A DNA stretch of 36,609 nucleotides from Anaerolineales bacterium (GTDB taxonomy: Bacteria; Chloroflexota; Anaerolineae; Anaerolineales; Villigracilaceae). The notes under the pieces were generated by a model. That model had not been told where the DNA came from. It made no database searches and saw only the letters and a list, made by a program, of their open reading frames with translations. Below, one piece after another: positions 23,111 through 30,199 of the stretch. The stretch lies in the NCBI GenBank assembly GCA_013140605.1, contig JABFSL010000087.1, forward strand, positions 1-36,609, in the 5' to 3' direction. The position numbers were made by a program, and so were the translations under genes. The number at the start of each line of letters is the position of its first letter. Position 1 is the first letter of the stretch.

Positions 23111-25390
23111 TTATGGGCGAGTGTACTTGCTTATATCGCCGCCAAGATCTTCGATCGAGTCGATCTGAATCTGGATGGCATATTTCGCATTGTGTACAAA
23201 GGTGCCCGGGATCTTGCGTAGGAAGTTGAAGTTGTAGGCGGCCTTGAGCAGGCGGGGTGTCCAGGTGGTGTAAGACACGGTCTTGCCGTCTACAACATCG
23301 GCTTTATCGTCGCCATCGGCATCAACAAACCAATATGGATAAGCATTGGTGTCGTAAACAATGCCTGTGCCAACAGTTGTCTTGGCGTAAGCCTTGATCT
23401 CGGCATACAGAGCATCGCGCAGGGCACGTACTTCCATGCGAACAGGTTCTGCAACGTCACCGTTGCCGTTCCAGTCGGTGGTGTCTGAAGCGCCGCGGAT
23501 ATCATCAACGCTCTCGATTCCTGGATGGCAGGTCGCGCATTTTGCGGTGTCCCATGAACCGTTGTGAGCATCATGGCAACCAACACAGCCGGCTTTGCCG
23601 TCTACTTCAACGTGAGTGTTGACGCCAACGTAGGTCTTACCTTCGTATTCATAGAAACCTTGCGCATCAGTACCGAACCACATGGCGCCAATACCAAAGT
23701 AATGGGCGTTAATGAAGCTGAATCTGACATCCTTGCCATTGGCATCCTTGATGGATTCAACGACTGTATCCGGGGCATCAGCAGCGCCGGGGAACAAGGC
23801 AATCTTGTCATCCACTGACTTCTTGGAGGCGCGGCCCTGATGGCACTGAATACACAGGTTGGAGTCTTCGCCTTCACCGTAGCTTACGATCATGCCGGAG
23901 GGCATGGCAACTTCATTGACTGCGTAGCGGGCCGGGAAGTTGGCACCGTCATGGCAGGTCACGCACATCAAACCATTACCAGCGGGAACACCTTCTTCAG
24001 GAATTTCCTGTCCAGCGAGGAGCAGGGGCAGGCCGGAAGCGCTGTGGCACTTGGCACAAGCAGCTTCGACTACGTAGGAGGGAGAACCATCATCGTTGAG
24101 ATCCCAGTGGCGGAAGGCTTCAGCCGCGCCATTGAAGTGACCAGGATCTTCACGGGACAGGGTAGTTGCATCGAATTTGGTGGTCAGTTTTTCGCTGGCG
24201 TTGACATCTTCGATGGAGTCAACAAGCAATTCGATGATGTACTTGCCGCCGTGGGCGAACGCACCGGGATCCTTGACGGAAACCTGGTAATTGTAGGTGG
24301 CTTTGAGCAAGCGGGCGGTGAAGGAAGCGTAATTTACATTCTTACCGTCAACCTGGTCAATAACGCCATCGCCATCATCATCAACGAACCAATAGGGATT
24401 GGTGGCAGCATCGTAAACGATGCCCTTACCAGCTACTTCAGTAGCATAAGACTTGATCGAGGCATACAAGGTTTCCTGCAGGCCGGCGATTTCAAAGGCA
24501 ACGCCTTCTTCTTTGTCGCCATCGCCATCATAGTCAGAGCTCGAGGACGGTTCGCGAACATTCTTCAGATCTTCAACGCTGGTGACGCCTTCGTGGCAGT
24601 TGGCGCAAGCTTCGACTTTAACTTCGAGGCTGTGCTGATCGTGGCAGCCGACACAGGTATTGAAACCATCAACATGGGCATGTTTGCCATCATAGTTCTT
24701 GCCTTCATACTCATAACCCATCTTAACCTGTGAGCCATAGAGTGTGCCGCCTGCGGCAAAGTAATGAACATTGGGGAAGGTGAATTTTGTAGTTGTCGGT
24801 TTGCCATCTTTGTCCAAAACGGGGGCGCCAGCGGCGTCTACTGCGGGGATGGGTTCAACAACTACATCAACATCGGTCACTGCGAAATCAGTGATCTTCT
24901 TCTCAACGCTGACCTTGGACTGGCGTCCCTGGTGACAGGTCATACAGCGAGCCTCTGGGCCGAGGTTGCTGACAACTGCGCCGGACGGGAATGTGACTGA
25001 AGTCAACGCATCAGCTGCATCATTGTGGCACATAGTACAGGTGAACGGTACGTTGGGAACTGGTGCGGCCGCATCCACTTTGCCGTCGGCGATGAAATCA
25101 ACAAAGCCGGCTTCGCTGTGGCATTTTGCACAGGTGGTGGGAACTTCAGCTTCTGTATCCCAATGAACGAAAGCTTCAGCTGCGGCATCTGCGTGACCGG
25201 AAGCAGCGAAGATGGGTTCAATTGCTGCGGCTGGATCTTCTGTGGGGGCGGCTGTCGGTGCCTCGGTTGGGGCCTCTGTAGCGACTACAACAGGCGCTTC
25301 AGTAGGGGTGGCTGCGCCGCCACAGGCTGCTAAAATAACAGCTGTTGCGAGCAATAAGCCAACTAGTATGAACATTTTTTTTAGTGACAT
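23111..25390 (-). CDS. Decahaem cytochrome c lipoprotein, internal 5+5 duplication
   Basis: The 759-residue protein has signal MSLKKMFILVGLLLATAVIL, lipobox LAAC and a TEAPTEAPTAAPTED linker. Two homologous halves follow (about 65-410 and 415-759), each with five CXXCH sites in the same order: CAKCH, CTMCH/CVTCH, C(M/I)xCHQGR, CVGCH, then CANCH/CATCH. After each set come Asp/Gly-rich loops (DYDGDGD, DDDGDGVIDQVDG; DWNGNGD, DADGDDKADVVDG) that resemble calcium-binding DxDxDG loops. It is likely a surface-exposed electron conduit at the end of the chain. No terminal reductase site was seen. Confidence 0.87.
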   Translation of the reverse strand: MSLKKMFILVGLLLATAVILAACGGAATPTEAPVVVATEAPTEAPTAAPTEDPAAAIEPIFAASGHADAAAEAFVHWDTEAEVPTTCAKCHSEAGFVDFIADGKVDAAAPVPNVPFTCTMCHNDAADALTSVTFPSGAVVSNLGPEARCMTCHQGRQSKVSVEKKITDFAVTDVDVVVEPIPAVDAAGAPVLDKDGKPTTTKFTFPNVHYFAAGGTLYGSQVKMGYEYEGKNYDGKHAHVDGFNTCVGCHDQHSLEVKVEACANCHEGVTSVEDLKNVREPSSSSDYDGDGDKEEGVAFEIAGLQETLYASIKSYATEVAGKGIVYDAATNPYWFVDDDGDGVIDQVDGKNVNYASFTARLLKATYNYQVSVKDPGAFAHGGKYIIELLVDSIEDVNASEKLTTKFDATTLSREDPGHFNGAAEAFRHWDLNDDGSPSYVVEAACAKCHSASGLPLLLAGQEIPEEGVPAGNGLMCVTCHDGANFPARYAVNEVAMPSGMIVSYGEGEDSNLCIQCHQGRASKKSVDDKIALFPGAADAPDTVVESIKDANGKDVRFSFINAHYFGIGAMWFGTDAQGFYEYEGKTYVGVNTHVEVDGKAGCVGCHDAHNGSWDTAKCATCHPGIESVDDIRGASDTTDWNGNGDVAEPVRMEVRALRDALYAEIKAYAKTTVGTGIVYDTNAYPYWFVDADGDDKADVVDGKTVSYTTWTPRLLKAAYNFNFLRKIPGTFVHNAKYAIQIQIDSIEDLGGDISKYTRP

Positions 25391-25494
25391 TTCTTTACAT
25401 TCTCCTTATTAAGACTTGGGCGAACTGTAGTGGTGAGTAGTAATTTACTGATTTTTCTGGATTGCCCTCCCAGTATTCGTTGTGGATTTTTTTC

Positions 25495-25613
25495 ACAACA
25501 AATCGGACAAACCTATCCACTATTCTATGATTCTATAGTAAAGGCAGATTAATAACTAGTTAATTTAGCTCATATTTTATGTGACAAATGTCACAAGATG
25601 AGAAAGAGATTAA
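25495..25613 (-). promoter_or_regulatory. Upstream regulatory block of the decahaem gene with perfect CRP-like palindrome
   Basis: TGTGACAAATGTCACA at 25580-25595 is a perfect TGTGA-N6-TCACA operator of the Crp/Fnr superfamily. TAGAAT at 25527-25522 (minus) is the -10-like element shared with the other copy, and TACTATAGAAT offers an alternative. The leader is about 125 bases and contains GTTGTG/CACAAC arms. The gap 25614-25698 has no gene. Confidence 0.68.
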
Positions 25614-25698
25614 GAATGAGGTTTTTGTTGAAATATCTAAAAAAGCCCGCTAAAAGGTTAATATGCTTGGATTTTGTTCGTATGCACAATGCTACATG

Positions 25699-25738
25699 CA
25701 AACAAGGGAGCCATTTATTGAGATGGCTCCCTTGTTTG
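25699..25738 (-). terminator. Terminator-like hairpin after the NrfD-type gene
   Basis: A perfect 16-base stem CAAACAAGGGAGCCAT / ATGGCTCCCTTGTTTG lies 25 bases past the NrfD-type stop. The U-tract is short, so it may instead be a stabilising 3' structure. Confidence 0.7.
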
Positions 25739-25763
25739 ACAATATGTTTCTATTTGTATGGTT

Positions 25764-27026
25764 TTATGCGTTTGCAGTTTCTCTGGATGTCACGGTTACC
25801 ACTTCATGTTCTTCGCTTGTCAGGCGGTGATCCACCACCCGCAGGTATTTCACACCGAGCGAGAAGGCCAGCAGACCGTAGGCGATGATACCCGATCCTG
25901 ATGCCCATTCCACAAGAGAGGGGGTGTAGCTTGTGTAAGTGACAGTTGCCTGGCCTGGCAGATAGGAGATCACCGCAAGCTGGCCGACAATGTTTATATC
26001 GAAGCGAAAGGCTATTACGCCGCCAACGATCATCGCGAAGGCGAGCATCCGCCAGAAGGGAGATAAACGCGCGGGGCGGTAGAGCAGGATGAAGGTCGGG
26101 ATGAGCGCGCCAAAGATCAATTCGCCAAACCAGAAGTTGAAGGAGAGCGATCCTGTGGTGAGCAGATGATAAGCCTCGGTGCGTCCAGGTTCGTAGGTGT
26201 ATCTTGAAGCCAGCCAATCCCAAAAGCGGAAGTAGAGATAGCCGATCATCAAATAGCCGAGGAATTGCGCAACACGTTCGATCAGAATGTCGTTGACTTT
26301 GGCTTTGGGAGTTAATCTTCCTGAAAGCATGGAAGCAAACAAAGTCAATGCGATGCCGCCTACAATGGCTGAGAACATAAAGAGCACAGCCATTTCAGGT
26401 TTGTACAAATAAGGGCGGGCTTTGATGACGCCATACATGGCGCCCAGTGATGATTGATGCAGACTTGAAAGCCCAAGACCGATGATCGCGAGGAAGGGGG
26501 CATAATGATGCGCGCTTTCCATTTTGTGTGCGATCTTCGGAAATTTTTTACGCAGCCATTCAAGGGATGCGAAGATCGGCATGCTTTCAAATAGCAGAAC
26601 CGTCAGGTACAACATCACGCACATGGTGACTTCCCACATCAGGGAATGTGTGTTCCAGAAAACCAGCGCTTTCCAAAAACGGTCTGGACGGCCAATGTCG
26701 AGCACGAGCGCCAGCATGGCCATGGTGTATCCGATGAGACCAATGAAGGTGGCTGTGCGCGCGATTGGCGCGTAGCGCTTGAGTCCAAAGAGATACACGC
26801 CTGCACACAAACTGAATGCACCTGCGCTGACCGCAATCGAGGAAAGATCGATTGTGATCCACAAGCCCCACGGCACGAGATCTGTCAGGTTGGTGATTAC
26901 CAGTCCCTTCCAGAATACGGTGATGCCGGCAACCAGTGCGCTGAGCAGGATCACGCCCAGAAAACCAAGCCACAATCCCCAGGGTGTAAAGATGTTTTCA
27001 CGCATGAACTTTACAATGGATTTCAT
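25764..27026 (-). CDS. NrfD/HybB-like quinol-interacting membrane subunit
   Basis: The 420-residue protein has about ten membrane helices in the NrfD/PsrC/HybB pattern: FTPWGLWLGFLGVILLSAL, PWGLWITIDLSSIAVSAGAF, MLALVLDIGRPDRFW, NTHSLMWEV, SSLHQSSLGAMYG. NrfD-type subunits exchange electrons between quinone and an Fe-S partner and may move protons. The start at 27026 is preferred to the ATG at 27047 because GGAGGG lies five bases ahead and the Fe-S gene stops one base before it. It is the last gene of the five-gene operon that begins at 29320. Confidence 0.9.
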   Translation of the reverse strand: MKSIVKFMRENIFTPWGLWLGFLGVILLSALVAGITVFWKGLVITNLTDLVPWGLWITIDLSSIAVSAGAFSLCAGVYLFGLKRYAPIARTATFIGLIGYTMAMLALVLDIGRPDRFWKALVFWNTHSLMWEVTMCVMLYLTVLLFESMPIFASLEWLRKKFPKIAHKMESAHHYAPFLAIIGLGLSSLHQSSLGAMYGVIKARPYLYKPEMAVLFMFSAIVGGIALTLFASMLSGRLTPKAKVNDILIERVAQFLGYLMIGYLYFRFWDWLASRYTYEPGRTEAYHLLTTGSLSFNFWFGELIFGALIPTFILLYRPARLSPFWRMLAFAMIVGGVIAFRFDINIVGQLAVISYLPGQATVTYTSYTPSLVEWASGSGIIAYGLLAFSLGVKYLRVVDHRLTSEEHEVVTVTSRETANA

Positions 27027-27027
27027 A

Positions 27028-27810
27028 TCAGCCCTCCACCACTTCATTTACTACATCATTATCGGCTGGTAAATAATAGACGCGGCAGCCGGTGCCTAGA
27101 TTTTCGCGCAAGCGGTAAGACACGTGCTTCTTAAGGATCTGACTCACATTTGAATGTGGATCATTGAGATCGCCGAAGATGCGAGCGCCAACAGGACAAA
27201 CTACACAGCAAGCTGGTGTGGCATCCGCGTCAATACCGGGGGTCAGTCCGAGTTCGAGACCGCGATCGATTCGTTGATAGCAGAATGCGCATTTCTCCGG
27301 CACGCCGCGCGGACGTCGTTCCACTTCGGGTTCGCCCCATTCGGGCACTGCCGGGTTATTGCCATCAAAGTTTTCCCAGTTGAAGGAGCGCGCATCGTAC
27401 GGGCAAGCCACCTGACAATACCGGCAGCCGATGCATTTATCGTAATCCATCATGACAATGCCGTCATCGCGATAATAGGAAGCTCCCACAGGACATACCT
27501 CCACGCATGGGGCGTGTTCACACTGCATACAAGGCCGTGCAAGATAAACCTTTTTGCCATCGATCTCGCCGGCATCAAGGACCTTATTCCATTGAATATC
27601 CGGGTTGACATCATTGTGAGCCTGGCAGGCCAGTGTGCAATATCCGCAGCCTGTGCATTTGGATTGGTCAATGACCATGGCCCATTGGTGCTTGCCTTTG
27701 GAGCCGCCTGAAGCCTCCACATTCTGAATTGCGCGAGTCCCTGCGGCAACTGCAACGCCAACTGCTGTCAATTTCAGAAAATCGCGGCGGTTGAAATTAT
27801 TCTCAGTCAT
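27028..27810 (-). CDS. Tat-exported 4x[4Fe-4S] electron-transfer subunit (NrfC/HybA-like)
   Basis: The 260-residue protein has a Tat signal (NRRDFLKLTAVGVAVAAG). Four cysteine groups follow: CTGCGYCTLAC, CMQCEHAPCVEVCPVG, CIGCRYCQVACPY, and CAFCYQRI with CCVVCPVGARIFGD. This is the four-cluster ferredoxin fold that links NrfD-type subunits to periplasmic partners. It overlaps the octahaem gene by eight bases and precedes the NrfD gene by one base, giving a tightly coupled c / Fe-S / NrfD set. No molybdopterin catalytic subunit accompanies it. Export through Tat puts the clusters on the outer side of the membrane. Confidence 0.92.
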   Translation of the reverse strand: MTENNFNRRDFLKLTAVGVAVAAGTRAIQNVEASGGSKGKHQWAMVIDQSKCTGCGYCTLACQAHNDVNPDIQWNKVLDAGEIDGKKVYLARPCMQCEHAPCVEVCPVGASYYRDDGIVMMDYDKCIGCRYCQVACPYDARSFNWENFDGNNPAVPEWGEPEVERRPRGVPEKCAFCYQRIDRGLELGLTPGIDADATPACCVVCPVGARIFGDLNDPHSNVSQILKKHVSYRLRENLGTGCRVYYLPADNDVVNEVVEG

Positions 27811-28822
27811 GTTTCACCTCTTCTGATTTTTTCAAAGCAAGTCGATACCAGCGGTCGAGCCAGGGAGCCATCACCACGCCGCCAGCCAGACCAAACATTG
27901 CGGCTATCATGGCATACCCAAGCGGGCTGACCGGGGTGGGAGTGTTCCTGGTGGGTTCATCAGTAGTTGCTACAGGAGACGGTTCAGGGGTTGGTGTGCC
28001 ACCCAGATGTTCAATATTGATCGCGGCAGCAGCTACAGCCTGACCGGGAGCATGCATTTGATCGGTATGGCATTTATTGCAAGTATCAATGGAAGGCATG
28101 AAATTATGATCAGGAGCCTTGTGAGCCTCTCCGATATCCTCGGCGGTTAACCCCTCAGCGTTGACATCAAAACCAAGGTGGCAGTTGACACAAGTTACGT
28201 TGGCCGCCGCATGTTTGGATGTGGGGAAGTTCGTCATCGCATCCTTATGGCAGTTCGCGCACAGCGGTGATGCATCGCCAGTTTCAACTACACCTTCAGC
28301 GCCTTCGATGGTTTTCATCCCGGCGGTGTGTGCGTTATGGCAGGTTGAACAGGTCATACTGCGCTGATAATGCATACTCAGTTTCCAGTTATCAGTGGCG
28401 AAACGCGGATCGCTATGACATTTGCCGCACAGATCAGGCGACTTATCCACCGGCATATTGTCATTTGGATGGCTCGCCGGGATCGGGCTATGACATGCTT
28501 CACAAGTCACGCCTTCCGCTTTGGATGTGCCAGTCGCCGGGTCATAACCAGTTGTATGGCAAACGAGGCAGGCGCCTGGTTTGCCCTGATTGTCCCAACT
28601 TTCAGCAAAGATCGGGTCAGAAAGCGCCTGACCATGCGGCCCCAATTCCCACGTATCGTTAATTTCCTTATGACAGCCAGCACAGGTGTCATAATTCATA
28701 TTCGTTGTTGGAGGCGGTACGGTGGGAGTTCCCTCCTGAGCCTGGGCAAAGACAAGTGTGGCCGCTGCCGCCAAAAGGGCGAATACTAAAGCGATCACAA
28801 TGCGTTCGAAACGTGAGATCAT
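27803..28822 (-). CDS. Membrane-anchored octahaem cytochrome c
   Basis: The 339-residue protein has signal IVIALVFALLAAAATLVFAQA and eight CXXCH motifs: CAGCH, CLVCH, CEACH, CGKCH, CSTCH, CANCH, CVNCH and CNKCH. After a TPTPEPSPVAT linker a C-terminal anchor helix (GYAMIAAMFGLAGGVVMAPW) follows. The spacing resembles NrfB/DmsE-like multihaem electron carriers. Joined to the Fe-S and NrfD subunits, it should take electrons outward from the quinol pool. The ATG follows AGGAGA. Confidence 0.88.
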   Translation of the reverse strand: MISRFERIVIALVFALLAAAATLVFAQAQEGTPTVPPPTTNMNYDTCAGCHKEINDTWELGPHGQALSDPIFAESWDNQGKPGACLVCHTTGYDPATGTSKAEGVTCEACHSPIPASHPNDNMPVDKSPDLCGKCHSDPRFATDNWKLSMHYQRSMTCSTCHNAHTAGMKTIEGAEGVVETGDASPLCANCHKDAMTNFPTSKHAAANVTCVNCHLGFDVNAEGLTAEDIGEAHKAPDHNFMPSIDTCNKCHTDQMHAPGQAVAAAAINIEHLGGTPTPEPSPVATTDEPTRNTPTPVSPLGYAMIAAMFGLAGGVVMAPWLDRWYRLALKKSEEVKHD

Positions 28823-28846
28823 TGATCATTCTCCTTATTAAAAAAT

Positions 28847-29191
28847 TTATACGTGCGCGTGAGTCACGGGGGCAGGTACAGGCGCATCCAGGAACACTTC
28901 ACAGCTTAGGCAGGCTTCGCTCAATCGTCCGTTATGCGAACGTTGAACCTGCCAGCAAGGTTGGGCGCTTAAAGATGCGCGCAATTTCATTTGCTCAGTA
29001 GAAATACCCTGCATCTTCAAACAGGGCATTTCATCCACTACCAGCGTTTTCATTTCATTTCTGGCTTCTTCCTGCCAGCGGGCATCCAGCTTGTGAAGTC
29101 CGTAAACGACCAGGGCGGTCACAGCAATGGGCACAAGCAGGCGGAGAACCACACCAAACAGTACAGCGAGAATTGAACTAAGAGTATCCAT
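28847..29191 (-). CDS. Small membrane-anchored protein with Cys-rich tail
   Basis: The 114-residue protein has one N-terminal helix (about 8-32: LAVLFGVVLRLLVPIAV...) followed by GLHKLDARW. The helix region parallels the 40-residue protein directly upstream. The soluble part has four cysteines (MPCLKM, QPCWQV and EACLSCEVF) but no CXXCH. It may bind metal or assist assembly, but no family was recognised. GAGGA lies before the start. The gene lies 24 bases before the octahaem gene and is likely part of the operon. Confidence 0.7.
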   Translation of the reverse strand: MDTLSSILAVLFGVVLRLLVPIAVTALVVYGLHKLDARWQEEARNEMKTLVVDEMPCLKMQGISTEQMKLRASLSAQPCWQVQRSHNGRLSEACLSCEVFLDAPVPAPVTHAHV

Positions 29192-29197
29192 ATTTCC

Positions 29198-29320
29198 TCA
29201 TGATTTCAGCCAGTAATTGGCATCGTATCGGTGTAACCATTCACCAACCAGCAGAAGCAAACCAAACGGGACAACCAGACGAACCAGGAAGAGTAGTAGT
29301 ACGATTTCAGTTGCGTTCAT
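29198..29320 (-). CDS. 40-residue single-helix membrane protein, first gene of the cytochrome operon
   Basis: The reading is MNATEIVLLLFLVRLVV..., then GLLLLVGEWLHRYDANYWLKS, with AGGAGA seven bases upstream. It stops six bases before the next start. The RL-VVP...LxR-DAxxW pattern matches the beginning of the 114-residue neighbour. Its size suggests an accessory subunit or assembly factor of the membrane complex. It is supported by the ribosome site, position and similarity, not by a known family. Confidence 0.65.
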   Translation of the reverse strand: MNATEIVLLLFLVRLVVPFGLLLLVGEWLHRYDANYWLKS

Positions 29321-29348
29321 GGCAATCTCCTTTCTTTATCTTGACTAC

Positions 29349-29377
29349 ACTATAAGACTTCCTTAAAACAAAGTAAA
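29349..29377 (-). promoter_or_regulatory. Promoter of the octahaem / Fe-S / NrfD operon
   Basis: On the minus strand TTTACT (29377-29372), a 17-base spacer and TATAGT (29354-29349) predict a start near 29342, about 22 bases before the first ATG. The stretch 29378-29498 shows no gene. Confidence 0.65.
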
Positions 29378-29498
29378 TTCGGCTCACTCCCCATCTTGCC
29401 CCCATCTTGGATGAAGGACATGCGCATCTTTCCCCGCCCAAACCTGCGTACTCCGCCCCATGCCTTTCCCACGCTGATAGGTGATTCACCCCATTAAA

Positions 29499-29526
29499 TA
29501 AAAAACTCCCGTCTTTCGACAGGAGT
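29499..29526 (-). terminator. Intrinsic terminator of the two-component operon
   Basis: On the minus strand ACTCCTGTC-GAAA-GACGGGAGT is followed by TTTTT and an AT-rich tail. It follows the response-regulator stop by 23 bases and separates this operon from the cytochrome operon downstream. Confidence 0.9.
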
Positions 29527-29548
29527 CACTTGCGATTTTCGTTTTGCC

Positions 29549-30199
29549 TTACGCCTTGATGATCCCCTTGCGGATCGCGTAGCGCACCAATTCGGCCCGC
29601 GAATGCAGATTCAACTTCCGCATAATATTCTCGCGGTGACGTTCCACCGTCTTCGGGCTGATCACCAACGCCGAAGCGATCCCATCATTGCTTGAACCCT
29701 CTGCCAGATGCGTCAACACTTCATGCTCGCGGTCGGTTAATCCATCCAGATTCGGTTTTTCCTCAGATGGGCGTTCCGTGTTCAAAAAATCACGCACCAA
29801 AAATTTTGCCAGGGATGGATATAAATACACCTCGCCAATGGCCGCGGCATTGATGGCGGTGATCAATTCATCGGGAGCGGCGCGTTTGGGAACATACCCC
29901 GATGCGCCCGCATTCAACATTTGAAAGAAATATTCCTCATCCTCGTGAATGGTCAACGCCACGATCTTCACATCAGGAAACCTCGCCTTGATCTCACGCG
30001 TGGCTTCGATACCCGTTTTATCGGGCAGACCAATATCCATCAAAATGACGGTGGGATGTGTGCGTTCCGCCTCCTGCAAGGCCTCGGCGGCGGATGCTGC
30101 CTCCCCAACGATCTCCATCCCCTTCTGGCTGCCCAAAAGCATTTTCAACCCGGAGCGTACAACGGCGTGATCATCCACCAGCAGTAATCGTATTGTCAT
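29549..30199 (-). CDS. NarL/LuxR-type response regulator
   Basis: The 216-residue protein has an N-terminal receiver domain (LLLVDDHAVVRSGL, phospho-acceptor Asp in LMDIGLPD, ALTIHEDEEYF, switch lysine in YVPKRA). A C-terminal LuxR-type helix-turn-helix follows (LTDREHEVLTHLAEG, VISPKTVERHRENIMRKL). It begins immediately after the kinase stop codon. NarL-type regulators often control respiratory genes. Its position next to the cytochrome operons makes these plausible targets, but no binding site could be assigned with confidence. Confidence 0.93.
   Translation of the reverse strand: MTIRLLLVDDHAVVRSGLKMLLGSQKGMEIVGEAASAAEALQEAERTHPTVILMDIGLPDKTGIEATREIKARFPDVKIVALTIHEDEEYFFQMLNAGASGYVPKRAAPDELITAINAAAIGEVYLYPSLAKFLVRDFLNTERPSEEKPNLDGLTDREHEVLTHLAEGSSNDGIASALVISPKTVERHRENIMRKLNLHSRAELVRYAIRKGIIKA

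Noticed and set aside
23840-24733. 297-codon open frame on the plus strand opposite the decahaem gene
   Set aside because: It is antisense to a gene with ten regularly placed haem motifs, has no ribosome site or family features, and its composition follows from the opposite strand.
17336-25390. A cytochrome c nitrite reductase (NrfA) among the multihaem proteins
   Set aside because: No CXXCK active-site motif was found in any of the six proteins, and the NrfA length and order are not matched.
29307-29489. 60-codon minus-strand frame MNHLSAWERHGAEY...
   Set aside because: It overlaps the promoter and ribosome site of the 40-residue protein, and has no initiation site or similarity of its own.
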